Source of the DNA: Nocardioides houyundeii
Lineage (GTDB): Bacteria > Actinomycetota > Actinomycetes > Propionibacteriales > Nocardioidaceae
Direction: 5' to 3'
Length of the DNA stretch: 64,000 nt
Assembly (NCBI RefSeq): GCF_002865585.1
Contig: NZ_CP025581.1
Span: forward strand, 2,170,001 to 2,234,000
In this document: in pieces, positions 1-7,844 of the stretch
How positions within the stretch are numbered: position 1 is the first letter of the stretch
Layout of the letters: the number at the start of each line of letters is the position of its first letter
Notes under the pieces: model-generated
What the model saw: the letters and a program-made list of their open reading frames with translations, nothing else
What the model was told of the DNA's origin: nothing
Database searches by the model: none
Program-made: the position numbers and the translations under genes

Positions 1-1
1 G

Positions 2-1435
2 CTCGGCGGCTCGCTCGGCGCCGGGGCCATCGTGTTCATGGTGGTCGCCGCCGCCGCACCCCTCACCGTCATCGGCGGCGGCTTCCCGCTGGCGGCGCTG
101 CTCGGCAACGGCGCCGGCGCGCCAGCCATGTTCGCCATCGGCGGCGCCATCCTGCTGCTCTTCGCCGTCGGCCTCGCCACGATGAGCCGCTTCGTCTCCA
201 AGCCCGGCGCGTTCTTCACCTACGTGGGCTACGGACTCGGCCGCCCCGCCGGGCTGGCGGCGGCCTGGATCGCGATCCTCACCTACGTCGCGGTGCAGCT
301 GTGCGTCTACGGCTTCATCGGCCTGGCCCTGGGTGGCTGGGTCGCGGACAAGACCGGGCTCGACCTGCCCTGGTGGGTGTGGTCGCTGGTGCTGGTCGGC
401 GTGGTGGGCGTGCTGGGCTACCGCCACATCGAGCTCAGCTCGAAGGTGCTCGGCGTGCTGCTGATCGCCGAGGTCGGCATCGTGGTGCTGCTGGCCCTGG
501 TCATCCTGTTCCAAGGGGGTGCCGACGGCATCTCGGCCAGCTCGTTCGAGCCGGACACCGTCACCTCGGGCAGCCCTGGCCTGGCGCTGATGTTCTGCAT
601 GGCCGGCTTCATCGGCTTCGAGGCCACCGCCATCTTCCGGGACGAGGCCCGTGAGCCGGAGAAGACCATCCCCCGGGCGACGTACGGCGCGGTGCTGCTG
701 ATCTCGGTGTTCTACACCTTCTCCTCGTGGGCGATCGTGCAGGGCTGGGGCGAGGGCTTCGCCGTGGAGGTGGCCGAGGACCTCGACGGGTTCATCGTGA
801 CCACCGGTGACCGCTACCTGGGGGCGCCGGGTGCGGAGATCGTCAACATCCTGCTGATCACCTCGCTGTTCGCCTGCATCCTGTCCTTCCACAACGTCAT
901 CACCCGGTACGCCCACTCGATGTCCAACGCGGGCCTGCTCCCCCGCCAGCTCGGGTCGGTGCACGAGTCCCAGCGGTCCCCGCACGTGTCGTCGCTGATC
1001 ACCTCGATCGTCGGGTTGGTCGCGGTCGCGCTCTTCGCCGCCTTCGGTCTCGACCCCTACCTGGAGGTGTTCACCTGGTTCAGCGGCATCGCGACCGTGG
1101 CCGTGGTGGTCCTGATGGCCCTGACCTGTGCGGCCGTCATCGTCTACTTCGCCCGCAACAAGGTCGAGGCGACGATCTGGCACACCGCTGTGGCACCGGT
1201 GCTCGGGTTCCTCGGGCTGGCGGTCGTCACGGTCATCCTGTTCTCCAACTTCTCCCTGCTGCTCGGCGACGTCGACGAGACGGGCGCTCCGCGGACGGGG
1301 TCGTTGACCATCACGTTCCTGGTTGCCATGGCGGCGTTCCCGGTCTTCGGGCTGGTGCAGGCGGTCTGGCTCAAGCGGAGTCGACCGGGGGTCTACGAGA
1401 CCGTCATCGACACCATCTCGGAGCCGGCCCCGTGA
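2..1435 (+). CDS. APC-superfamily amino acid permease (5' end outside window)
   Basis: Cytoplasmic-membrane transporter of the amino acid-polyamine-organocation superfamily, which imports amino acids or amines by ion coupling. The frame is open from the first bases of the window: a glycine-rich first helix with GAGAIVFMVV is already in progress, so the true start lies upstream and only about 478 residues are visible. Roughly eleven to twelve hydrophobic segments follow. The GFE motif near GFIGFEATAIFRDEAREP, in the middle of the protein, is typical of APC permeases of the YfnA/amino-acid type. The stop overlaps the GTG start of the next gene (GTGA), so the two are probably co-transcribed. The substrate cannot be assigned. 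No link to the downstream catabolic genes is visible. Confidence 0.85.
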   Translation, partial: LGGSLGAGAIVFMVVAAAAPLTVIGGGFPLAALLGNGAGAPAMFAIGGAILLLFAVGLATMSRFVSKPGAFFTYVGYGLGRPAGLAAAWIAILTYVAVQLCVYGFIGLALGGWVADKTGLDLPWWVWSLVLVGVVGVLGYRHIELSSKVLGVLLIAEVGIVVLLALVILFQGGADGISASSFEPDTVTSGSPGLALMFCMAGFIGFEATAIFRDEAREPEKTIPRATYGAVLLISVFYTFSSWAIVQGWGEGFAVEVAEDLDGFIVTTGDRYLGAPGAEIVNILLITSLFACILSFHNVITRYAHSMSNAGLLPRQLGSVHESQRSPHVSSLITSIVGLVAVALFAAFGLDPYLEVFTWFSGIATVAVVVLMALTCAAVIVYFARNKVEATIWHTAVAPVLGFLGLAVVTVILFSNFSLLLGDVDETGAPRTGSLTITFLVAMAAFPVFGLVQAVWLKRSRPGVYETVIDTISEPAP

Positions 1436-1908
1436 CCACCCGACGGGACAGCCAACGGGACCTGGGCAGGCTCGGCGCCGCGCTGGTGACCTCGGCCGTC
1501 GGTCTCCACCTGCTGATGCTGCACCACATGTCGGCGGGCCCGGCCGCGCTCATGGTGGTGATGGTGGCCCTCTGCGCACCCTGCGGAGTCGCGCTGTGGC
1601 GCGGCGGCTCACCGCGGGCCTGGGCCACCACCGGGGTGATGGCCGGGCTGATGCTCGGGGTGCACCACGCGTGGGCACTGCACGAGACGGCCGGCCACGG
1701 CGCGGTGCTGAGCGCACTGGCCACCGCTGTCGCCTCGGCCGAGATCGCGTTGGCTGTCATCGCCTTGGCAGTGCGCCACCGCCGACGTCCGTCGGCTCAG
1801 ATCAAGGTGACGGGCGCCTGTCGCCACGGTGCCACCGTGGCATCGGGATCGGCGTACTCCTCGGGGAGGTCGTCGGTCATCGCGAGAGCAGAGTCCATCC
1901 GTCCGTAG
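1432..1908 (+). CDS. small hypothetical membrane protein
   Basis: I do not recognise this protein. The GTG start overlaps the permease stop by four bases, which argues for translational coupling. Residues about 12-115 form three to four hydrophobic segments rich in His and Met, then a short basic stretch (RHRRRP). The last 37 residues, after the basic stretch, lie antisense to the 3' end of the convergent carboxymuconolactone decarboxylase-like gene and read like an unselected tail. The overlap of about 110 bases between convergent genes is unusual; either the overlap is real or the true end is hidden by an indel. Function unknown; the coupling suggests an accessory role to the permease. Confidence 0.5.
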   Translation: MTTRRDSQRDLGRLGAALVTSAVGLHLLMLHHMSAGPAALMVVMVALCAPCGVALWRGGSPRAWATTGVMAGLMLGVHHAWALHETAGHGAVLSALATAVASAEIALAVIALAVRHRRRPSAQIKVTGACRHGATVASGSAYSSGRSSVIARAESIRP

Positions 1909-2351
1909 CCGACGAACGTCCCGACCAGCAGGCACAGCTCCATCACCTCCGGCGAGGTGAAGTGCTGGTGCAGCCGGGCGAAGGTCGCGTCGTCGACCCG
2001 CAGGTGGTCGGTCGCCATCAGGTCGGCGAACGCGAGTGCGGCGCGCTCGGGTTCGGTGAGATCCTCGGCCTCCTCCGGCTTCTCGAGCGAGCAGACCAGC
2101 TCCTCGCTGACGTCGCCCGTGGAGTACCTGATCGCCATGCAGCTGCGGCACTGGTTGTGGAAGGCGACCCGGAGCCGGACCAGCTCCACCAGCCGCCCCG
2201 GGAGGATCCCCTTGGTTCGGAGTGCCGTCATCCAGGCGAGGTAGTCAGCGGTGAGGTGGGACGCCTGTGCGTGGATTCGTCGCCGCAGAGAGGGCTCCGA
2301 GCCGAAGATCGGCTCGTAGACCTCGGCCGGGGCGGGTGGGACTCGCGACAT
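1797..2351 (-). CDS. AhpD-like / carboxymuconolactone decarboxylase family protein
   Basis: A 184-residue all-helical protein of the CMD/AhpD fold. Residues 68-71 form the CRSC pair in the sequence FHNQCRSCMAIRYS, matching the CxxC redox centre of AhpD-like alkylhydroperoxidase-type proteins. The downstream histidine usual in AhpD is not at its normal place, so peroxidase activity is not assured. Members often act as redox or decarboxylase helpers in catabolic clusters. It is a monocistronic leftward gene. Its promoter region carries the regulon palindrome at 2418-2431, 67 bases upstream of the start codon, which ties it to the same control as the catabolic operons further right. Family assignment is firm; the reaction is not known. 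Confidence 0.8.
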   Translation of the reverse strand: MSRVPPAPAEVYEPIFGSEPSLRRRIHAQASHLTADYLAWMTALRTKGILPGRLVELVRLRVAFHNQCRSCMAIRYSTGDVSEELVCSLEKPEEAEDLTEPERAALAFADLMATDHLRVDDATFARLHQHFTSPEVMELCLLVGTFVGYGRMDSALAMTDDLPEEYADPDATVAPWRQAPVTLI

Positions 2352-2417
2352 GGTTCTCCTCGATCGCCGGTGCGGGGCATAGACACTCTCCTGTGACCTG
2401 AGTCACAGAGTGAAACC

Positions 2418-2431
2418 ACCAATCGGCTGGT
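2418..2431. promoter_or_regulatory. regulon palindrome, site 1 (ACCAATCGGCTGGT)
   Basis: A 14-bp inverted repeat matching the consensus ACCAAnCGnnTGGT shared by nine sites in the window. It lies upstream of the AhpD-like gene. It is read here as a binding site for a TetR-type repressor; binding is inferred. Confidence 0.7.
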
Positions 2432-2488
2432 TGTCAAGGCCGGGGTCTGACACGAGCACCGCGAGAAGTAGACCGGAGAGAGCGCCGC

Positions 2489-2534
2489 ACCGGGTCAGGG
2501 TTTGCGCGCTGCCGGCACGCGGCCCTGACCCGGT
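2489..2534 (-). terminator. hairpin terminator of the EthD/OYE operon
   Basis: Twelve-base perfect inverted repeat (ACCGGGTCAGGG with CCCTGACCCGGT) with a 22-base loop that can itself pair. It begins at the stop codon of the last leftward reading frame. No U-tract is seen, as is common in high-GC actinobacteria. Confidence 0.6.
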
Positions 2535-2771
2535 CACTCGGCTCGGGCCACCGCGGCCGGATTGCCCGACATCCAGGTCCGCCTCAGCTCCCGGTGGGCG
2601 ATCCGCCAACCGGCGGGAACGTGGGCGTACAGGTCCGGCGTCAGCACCTCGCGGACGAGCTCCTGGATGGCATCCAGCCCCTGTTGTTGTCGAGGACGCC
2701 CTCGTAGTCGTGCGCAGGGCGTGCTGGGGCAGGGCACGTTCCTCACCCCGGGTCGAGGACTCCAGCGTCAT
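2534..2771 (-). pseudogene. broken reading frame at the end of the EthD/OYE operon
   Basis: Starts with an ATG that overlaps the stop of the SnoaL-like gene (ATGA), so translation is coupled. Reading begins MTLESSTRGEERALPQHA, then continues in a second frame (HDYEGVLDNN) and a third (LDAIQELVREVL ... GWRIAHRELRRTWMSGNPA). Each switch is explained by one missing base: near 2715, and at the four-C run 2678-2681. The repaired product would be about 80 residues. The GWRIAHRELRRTW segment resembles the last strands of SnoaL/NTF2-like proteins, suggesting a short second member of that family or its remnant. It could also be an intact small gene spoiled by sequencing error. Confidence 0.4.
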
Positions 2772-3217
2772 GTGAGGCTTTTGAGCGTGTGTGTCGGGTC
2801 GATCTCGATCCGCTTGTGGATGATCCGGAGCCCCGCAGGGGTCTCCACGTGGACGTCGCGATAGCGCCCGGTCTGGATCCGCACGGCCGACTCCGCGTGG
2901 AAGACGGCCTGGAAGTAGGCGCCGGTCTGGATCACGCCGTCCGCGGACCGGTTCGCGCGGACGTTGCTGATGAGGTGACGGCAAGGACCAGCCAGTCCTG
3001 CCAGCAGACGCTGGTAGGTCGCGATGAAGTCGTCGACGCCCTCGGCCTCCCAATCGTTCGCGGTCAGACGGACGTCGGGGATGAGCAGCCCGCGCAGGGC
3101 GTCGTAGTCCTGGTCGTCGACCGCCCACGCGTAGTCGTGGTAGAGCGCGGTCACCCGCTCCACCAGGCTGGGCGCCGGGTCCGCGCCCGGCGCATTCGTC
3201 GTGCCGGCGCTCGTCAT
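2768..3217 (-). CDS. SnoaL/NTF2-like protein
   Basis: A 149-residue single-domain protein of the SnoaL-like (NTF2 superfamily) fold, a cone-shaped pocket used by isomerases, hydrolases, dehydratases and aromatic-ring subunits. The N-terminal helix carries YHDYAWAVDDQDYDALRGL, followed by a DVR strand and the late strands GRYRDVHVETPAGLRIIHKRIEID, which give the typical helix-then-sheet order. The ATG overlaps the stop of the upstream EthD-like gene (ATGA). It belongs to the leftward operon with the OYE-type reductase and lies under the divergent promoter at 6.8-6.9 kb. The substrate is unknown; a hydratase, isomerase or epoxide hydrolase-like role on a cyclic intermediate is possible. Confidence 0.75.
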   Translation of the reverse strand: MTSAGTTNAPGADPAPSLVERVTALYHDYAWAVDDQDYDALRGLLIPDVRLTANDWEAEGVDDFIATYQRLLAGLAGPCRHLISNVRANRSADGVIQTGAYFQAVFHAESAVRIQTGRYRDVHVETPAGLRIIHKRIEIDPTHTLKSLT

Positions 3218-3960
3218 GCCGGTGGCCTCCTGTCGTGGGCGACGCGTTCCGCGACCTCGTAGCCCACCAACCGGTCAGGTGCGAACGGCGAGTCCGTGAG
3301 GAGTCGTCGTACCGGCTGGGACCCCAGGTGCTCCCGACCCCACACCCGGTCGTCGAACCAGAGCTCGACGAACCCGAGGCGCCGGGTCGGGAGCGTCTCG
3401 TCGGTGGGGATCTGTCCGGGCTCGCGGCCCGGTGCGCTGCCACGCTCCGCGACGACCACGTTGGCCACGAGCCGGCGAGCCCCCTGCGCCTCCCGGAGGC
3501 CGGTGACGAGGCCGGCGAGCAGGGACTCGAACGCCGACGCGGCCTCGGTCGGGCCCAGGTCGTCGGGCCGGTCCAGCACCAGCAGGTACTTGGCCGCGGC
3601 CAGGGACCTGCTGCTCCGGTCGAACCGCACCGTCTCCTCGACGTCGAACCGGCGCAGGTCCCGCAGGAAGACCTGGTGGTCGTGCGCGAGCACCCGCCCC
3701 TGCGACGGGGTGAACATCGGGGCGTCGCCGGTCTCCCGCAGCACCGCGAACCGCCACTGGTCCGGCGGCTGGTCGAGGCCACCCAGCAGGTCCCACTGCC
3801 GTTCCACCAGGTTGGTCTCGTAGCTCACCAGCGACGGGGCGTCCCGGAGCGCCTGCATGGCCCAGACCGTGTGCACCTCGGAGTAGTAGCGCTCGCACTC
3901 CTCGGCGCTGCGCAGGGCGCTGGGCTGGAACTGCACGAACTTCTTCCTCGGTGCGCTCAC
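3214..3960 (-). CDS. EthD-like dimeric alpha-beta barrel protein (first copy)
   Basis: A 248-residue protein with an EthD-like ferredoxin-fold repeat. Residues about 9-45 (FQPSALRSAEECERYYSEVH) match the start of the family, and a second similar half follows. EthD-type proteins are small companions of oxidative catabolic enzymes, some acting as isomerases, decarboxylases or mono-oxygenase helpers. GTG at 3960 is chosen because it aligns with the start of the paralogue at 6.0-6.8 kb; a purine-rich GGGGGA lies immediately before it. It sits 17 bases after the OYE-type gene and overlaps the SnoaL gene, so it is firmly in the operon. It shares with the paralogue the central QWDLLGG and DQWRFA segments and the C-terminal SPFAP block. 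Catalysis is unproven. Confidence 0.7.
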   Translation of the reverse strand: MSAPRKKFVQFQPSALRSAEECERYYSEVHTVWAMQALRDAPSLVSYETNLVERQWDLLGGLDQPPDQWRFAVLRETGDAPMFTPSQGRVLAHDHQVFLRDLRRFDVEETVRFDRSSRSLAAAKYLLVLDRPDDLGPTEAASAFESLLAGLVTGLREAQGARRLVANVVVAERGSAPGREPGQIPTDETLPTRRLGFVELWFDDRVWGREHLGSQPVRRLLTDSPFAPDRLVGYEVAERVAHDRRPPA

Positions 3961-3977
3961 TCCCCCCGCCTGGCCCG

Positions 3978-5912
3978 TCACAGCCGGGCGGCCAACGCGT
4001 AGGCCTGCCGGGTGGCGAACGAGATCCGGCGGGGAGCGTAGGCATCGCCCAGGACGTGCACCTCGATGTCGGTGTCCGCGAGCGCGTCGTACAGGCTGGA
4101 GTGGGCGTCGCCACCACAGGCGAGCACCACGTGGTCGAAGCCGGGGTAGGACTGCTCCACCCCGCTGTAGGCGTTCTTGGTCACCACCCGGTCCCCCACC
4201 ACGGCGCTGACCTGCTCCATCACCTTGACCTCGACGCCGCCTGCCGAGAGCTTCGCCATCACCGCGCCGATCGAGTACTTCCCCACCAGGGGCGCGACGC
4301 TCGGCGTGGGATAGAAGATGGTGACCTTCTTGCCCTGCTCCACCAGGTGGCTGGCGATCGTGAGGGGCTGCATGTGGTCCTCCATCGCCACCACGGCAAC
4401 CTGCTCGCCGACCTGCTCGGCGCCCAGCAGGACGTCGGTGCCCTGCACCACGTGCGGAGCATCGAACCCGGGCCGGTCGGGGCGTCGAGGCAGGGCGCCG
4501 GTGGCGACCACCACGACGTCGACCCCGGCGCCCCGCACGGCCTCCAGGGTCGCCTCGCGCCCGAGCTCGACCCGCACCCCGGAGGCGGCGAGCCGTCGCT
4601 CCTGGAAGGCCACGAAGTCGCCGTACGCGGCGTTCTCGGAGACCTGGCGCGCCGACCTGAGCTGCCCTCCGAGCTCGCCCGCGCGCTCCCACAGCGAGAC
4701 CCGGTGGCCTCGTTCGGCCAGCAGCGCGGCCGTCTCCATCCCTGCCGGTCCGCCGCCCACCACGAGCATGGTCCGGGCCGGGTCGGCCGCGGGCAGCGGA
4801 CCGTCGACCTCGTGACCCGTGCCGGGGTTGACGCTGCAGGAGAACGGGATGCCGTCGACGATCGTGCGGTGCAGGCAGTCGTTGGTCCCGATGCACGGAC
4901 GTACGGCGTCGAAGTCGCCGGACCGCGTCTTGGACACGAATCGCGACTCCGCGAACATCGCCCGGGCCAGGCCCACCACGTCGGCCTGTCCCTGGGCGAC
5001 GACGGCGGCCGCAGCCTGGGGCGTCGAGACCCGGCCGGTGTAGATCACCGGGAGCCCGATCGCCGCCTTGACCTGGCCGGCGAGATCGGCCCACCCGGCC
5101 ACCGGATAGACGTGCGGCTGGATGTAGCTGGGCGCGCCCCAGTTGTTGCCCATCACGCAGTGGATGTAGTCCACGTGCCCTGTCCCCTCGAGCATCCGGG
5201 CGATCTCGATGCCGCCGGCGAGGTCGTAGCCACCCTCGAAGAGCTCGTCCATGTTCATCCGGACACCGACCGCCATGCCCTCGCCGATGACCGAGCGGAC
5301 ACCGGCCAGGATCTCCCGGATGAACCGGCTGCGTCCCTCGAGGTCACCGCCGTACTCGTCGGTGCGCTTGTTGGTGGCCGGGGAGAGGAACAGGTGCAGC
5401 AGGTCCTCGTGGTTGGCGTGCAGCTCGATGACGTCCAGGCCGGCGGCGGCGGACTCGGCCGCGGAGAAGGTGTACTCCTCGACGAACCAGGCGATCTCGG
5501 AGCGCGTCAGCACGTGCGGGACGACGTTGTTGGTGTAGTTGGCCAGCACCCCGGAAGGCGAGTGCGGGGTCGCGCCCTGGGCGATGAGCTGAATCCCGGC
5601 GTGGGCACCGCCCTCCTTGACCGCCCGCACGTACATTCCGACCCGCTCACGAAAGTGCGGCATCCGGAAGACGCCGCGGGTGACGGCGCCGACCCCGGTG
5701 GGGTCGAAGCCCGGGACGACGAGGCTGTTGTCGATGAACCCGTTGAGCCCGCAGACCAGTCCGACGCCGTCAGCGGCCCTGCTTCCCCAGTAGGCCGCGC
5801 CCCGCCTGGCTGCCCGTTCCGACGCCCACAGGGATCCCACGGAGAGGCCGTGCGGAGGCATCATGAACCGGCTGCGCAGCCTCAGGGGGCCGATGTCGAT
5901 CGGCTCGAACAT
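3978..5912 (-). CDS. Old Yellow Enzyme-type FMN/FAD/Fe-S oxidoreductase (2,4-dienoyl-CoA reductase-like)
   Basis: A 644-residue two-part flavoenzyme. Residues 1-335 form an FMN-binding TIM barrel (start MFEPIDIGPLRLRSRF, active-site HANHEDLLHLFLSP, RTDEYGG). A putative Fe-S segment at 340-359 follows, then NAD(P)/FAD-binding Rossmann domains (VVGGGPAGMETA near 385; a second dinucleotide motif near 510). It should reduce an enone, or a dienoyl thioester, with NAD(P)H. The Fe-S segment has Cys340, Cys346 and Cys359, but the expected second cysteine is Thr343. ATG at 5912 is preferred; an in-frame GTG lies in a 12-bp tandem repeat just upstream, so the N-terminus could be slightly longer. It lies between the two EthD-like genes. 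Confidence 0.88.
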   Translation of the reverse strand: MFEPIDIGPLRLRSRFMMPPHGLSVGSLWASERAARRGAAYWGSRAADGVGLVCGLNGFIDNSLVVPGFDPTGVGAVTRGVFRMPHFRERVGMYVRAVKEGGAHAGIQLIAQGATPHSPSGVLANYTNNVVPHVLTRSEIAWFVEEYTFSAAESAAAGLDVIELHANHEDLLHLFLSPATNKRTDEYGGDLEGRSRFIREILAGVRSVIGEGMAVGVRMNMDELFEGGYDLAGGIEIARMLEGTGHVDYIHCVMGNNWGAPSYIQPHVYPVAGWADLAGQVKAAIGLPVIYTGRVSTPQAAAAVVAQGQADVVGLARAMFAESRFVSKTRSGDFDAVRPCIGTNDCLHRTIVDGIPFSCSVNPGTGHEVDGPLPAADPARTMLVVGGGPAGMETAALLAERGHRVSLWERAGELGGQLRSARQVSENAAYGDFVAFQERRLAASGVRVELGREATLEAVRGAGVDVVVVATGALPRRPDRPGFDAPHVVQGTDVLLGAEQVGEQVAVVAMEDHMQPLTIASHLVEQGKKVTIFYPTPSVAPLVGKYSIGAVMAKLSAGGVEVKVMEQVSAVVGDRVVTKNAYSGVEQSYPGFDHVVLACGGDAHSSLYDALADTDIEVHVLGDAYAPRRISFATRQAYALAARL

Positions 5913-5924
5913 GTGGGCGACAGA

Positions 5925-5965
5925 GGTCACCGGGCTGGTCACCGGGCTGGTCACGGGGCTGGTCA
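5925..5965. repeat. 12-bp tandem repeat at the start of the OYE gene
   Basis: Three tandem copies of GGTCACCGGGCT (third with one change) plus a partial fourth. On the coding strand each unit supplies an in-frame GTG (V-T-S-P) just before the assigned ATG, making the true start ambiguous and copy number a possible source of variation. Confidence 0.8.
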
Positions 5966-6012
5966 AGGTGAGGGTCCTTCGCGGGGGGGAGGTCGGAGCC
6001 GGAGCCGCCGGC

Positions 6013-6770
6013 TCAGGCGGAGCGCTTGTCGTGCCCGGCTCGCTCCAGCACGTGGTAGCCGGCAACCCAGCCGGGGGCGAACGGAGAGGAGCGGACCGAG
6101 TCCTGCACGTCGGCACGGGCGAAGAACTCCTCGCCCCACTCCTGGTGGTCGAAGTAGATCTCCAGGTAGGAGACCCGCGAGGAGTCGCTGGCCGAGCGGG
6201 AGGTGATCCGCTGACCGGGTTCGCGCCCCTCGTCGTACTGGCTCTCGGCCAGCACCCGGTTGACCACCATCAGTCGGGCACCGTAGGCGTCCTCGAGGAG
6301 CTCGCGCAGTCGGTCCTGGACGACCTCGGCAGCCTCGTGGGCGGCCGCCTGGCCCAGACCGTCGGGCCGGTCCAGCACGATCACGTACTTCTCGCTGGTC
6401 AGCTGGCCGGAGCGCCGGTCCAGCCAGACGGACTCCTCGACGGCGAAGCCGCGGAGATGACTCAGGAAGCTCTCGTGGTCCTGGCTGAGGAAGCCCAGCA
6501 TGGGGGCGGGAAGCCGGCGTGCCCTCCGGGTCGCGAGCGCATCGTGGCGAAGCGCCACTGGTCGGGCGCCTGGTGGAAGCCCCCCAGGAGGTCCCACTGA
6601 CCCAGCATCAGGTTGGTGTGGTAGCTCACGATGTCGTCCATACGGCGGATCTCGCGGACCGCCCAGGGGCTGTGCACCCGGAGGTAGTGCCGCTCGCACT
6701 GCTCGAGCGGAACCAGCGAACTCGGCTGGAACGCAAGGATCCGCTTGTTCCACGGCTCGACGGTGGGCAT
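6013..6770 (-). pseudogene. EthD-like protein, second copy, frameshifted
   Basis: Paralogue of the gene at 3.2-4.0 kb. The N-terminal part (MPTVEPWNKRILAFQPSS to DQWRFATMRS) and the C-terminal part (MLGFLSQDHESFLSHLRGF to the stop) lie in different frames that meet at 6502-6506, a run of five G on the plus strand. Adding one base there restores a product of about 252 residues collinear with the paralogue. The ATG at 6770 has a strong AGGGGGAG ribosome site. It is the first gene of the leftward operon, about 75 bases from the nearer regulon palindrome. The break may be a sequencing error, since the same kind of lesion recurs across the window. Function as for its paralogue. Confidence 0.7.
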
Positions 6771-6845
6771 GGCTCCCCCTGATGACACCTGATCGGGTCC
6801 CGGCTCGGGGACGTGCGTCCCACCGGATTGCTGCTCAGTGAATCC

Positions 6846-6859
6846 ACCAAACGGATGGT
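6846..6859. promoter_or_regulatory. regulon palindrome, site 2 (ACCAAACGGATGGT)
   Basis: Match to the shared 14-bp consensus, upstream of the leftward EthD/OYE operon and identical to the site at 23939. Together with the next site it occupies the divergent promoter region between that operon and the ABC importer. Confidence 0.75.
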
Positions 6860-6889
6860 TGTCAACGATCGACAGAAATTCGGTAACTA

Positions 6890-6903
6890 ACCAACCGTAT
6901 GGT
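6890..6903. promoter_or_regulatory. regulon palindrome, site 3 (ACCAACCGTATGGT)
   Basis: Second consensus copy in the same divergent region, 44 bases from site 2 start to start (about four helical turns) and closer to the rightward ABC importer. The spacing puts both on one face of the helix, which could support repressor cooperation; that is inference. Confidence 0.75.
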
Positions 6904-7000
6904 GGATTAGGTGTTGCGTGCCTCACATCACGTGTGCATATGATGCCCATCATTCGCCCCGTTTGGGGACCTATCGACACGTGGCATGAGGGGTTGGCCC

Positions 7001-7843
7001 ATGACCGTCCGTCCCGCCGAGCCGGCAACGCCGGGCACTCGAGCACAGGACCGACCCGGGGACGTCGTGCTCGACGTCGACGGCGTCACGCTGCGCTACG
7101 GCGCCGTGACCGCACTGGAGGACGTCAGCTTCACCGTGCGCGCGGGCGAAGTGGTGGCCCTGGTCGGCCCCAACGGCGCCGGTAAGACCTCGATGTTCAA
7201 CTGCGTCAGCGCCTTCTCCCGGCCCACCGAGGGCTCGCTTCGCTACCGCGACATGGACCTGACCACGGCCAAGAGGCACACCATCGCCGCGGCCGGGGTC
7301 GGCCGGATGTTCCAGAACCTGTCGCTGTTCCCCGGTGCCACGGTGATGGAGAACGCCCTGGTCGGCCGGCACCCGCTGATGCGCTCCTCGATCGCCGGCA
7401 ACCTGCTGCTGTGGCGGCGCTCGCGCCGCGAGGACCTCGAGCACCGCCAGGCCGTCGCCGAGGTGCTGCAGCTGCTCGACCTCTTCGAGCTGCGCAACAC
7501 CGCTGTCGGCGACCTGCCCTACGGCACCCGCAAGCGGGTCGAGCTCGCCCGGGCGCTGGCCTCGGACCCGACCCTGCTGCTGATGGACGAGCCGGTGGCC
7601 GGCATGAACCCCACCGAGACCGCAGAGCTGACCCAGATCCTCGCCCGCATCCGTGCCGAGCGGGACCTGTCGATCCTGGTGGTCGAGCACGACATGGCCA
7701 TGGTGATGGAGGTGGCGGACTGGATCACGGTCCTCGACTTCGGGCACGTCATCGCCGAGGGCCGCCCCGCAGACATCCAGAAGGACGCACGCGTGCGTGC
7801 CGCCTACCTCGGCAACTCAGCCCCAGCGACAACGGAGACATGA
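7001..7843 (+). CDS. branched-chain-type ABC transporter ATP-binding protein (LivG-like)
   Basis: A 280-residue nucleotide-binding subunit on the cytoplasmic face of a Liv/HAAT-class importer. Walker A GPNGAGKT is at residues 56-63. The LivG-style signature YGTRKRVELARAL replaces LSGGQ. Walker B LLLMDEP precedes the D-loop, and the switch His is in VVEHDMAMV. ATG at 7001 is preferred over the in-frame ATG at 6986 because GAGGGG sits seven bases upstream. It is the first gene of a rightward operon whose promoter holds two regulon palindromes, so uptake is probably induced together with the catabolic genes. Such importers also carry aromatic and alicyclic acids in actinobacteria; the substrate here is unknown. 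Confidence 0.9.
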   Translation: MTVRPAEPATPGTRAQDRPGDVVLDVDGVTLRYGAVTALEDVSFTVRAGEVVALVGPNGAGKTSMFNCVSAFSRPTEGSLRYRDMDLTTAKRHTIAAAGVGRMFQNLSLFPGATVMENALVGRHPLMRSSIAGNLLLWRRSRREDLEHRQAVAEVLQLLDLFELRNTAVGDLPYGTRKRVELARALASDPTLLLMDEPVAGMNPTETAELTQILARIRAERDLSILVVEHDMAMVMEVADWITVLDFGHVIAEGRPADIQKDARVRAAYLGNSAPATTET

Positions 7844-7844
7844 C

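Noticed and set aside
3951..6206. Long plus-strand frame over the OYE gene
   Set aside because: The minus-strand reading has clear flavoenzyme motifs; the plus-strand protein is Arg/His-rich without any recognisable motif.
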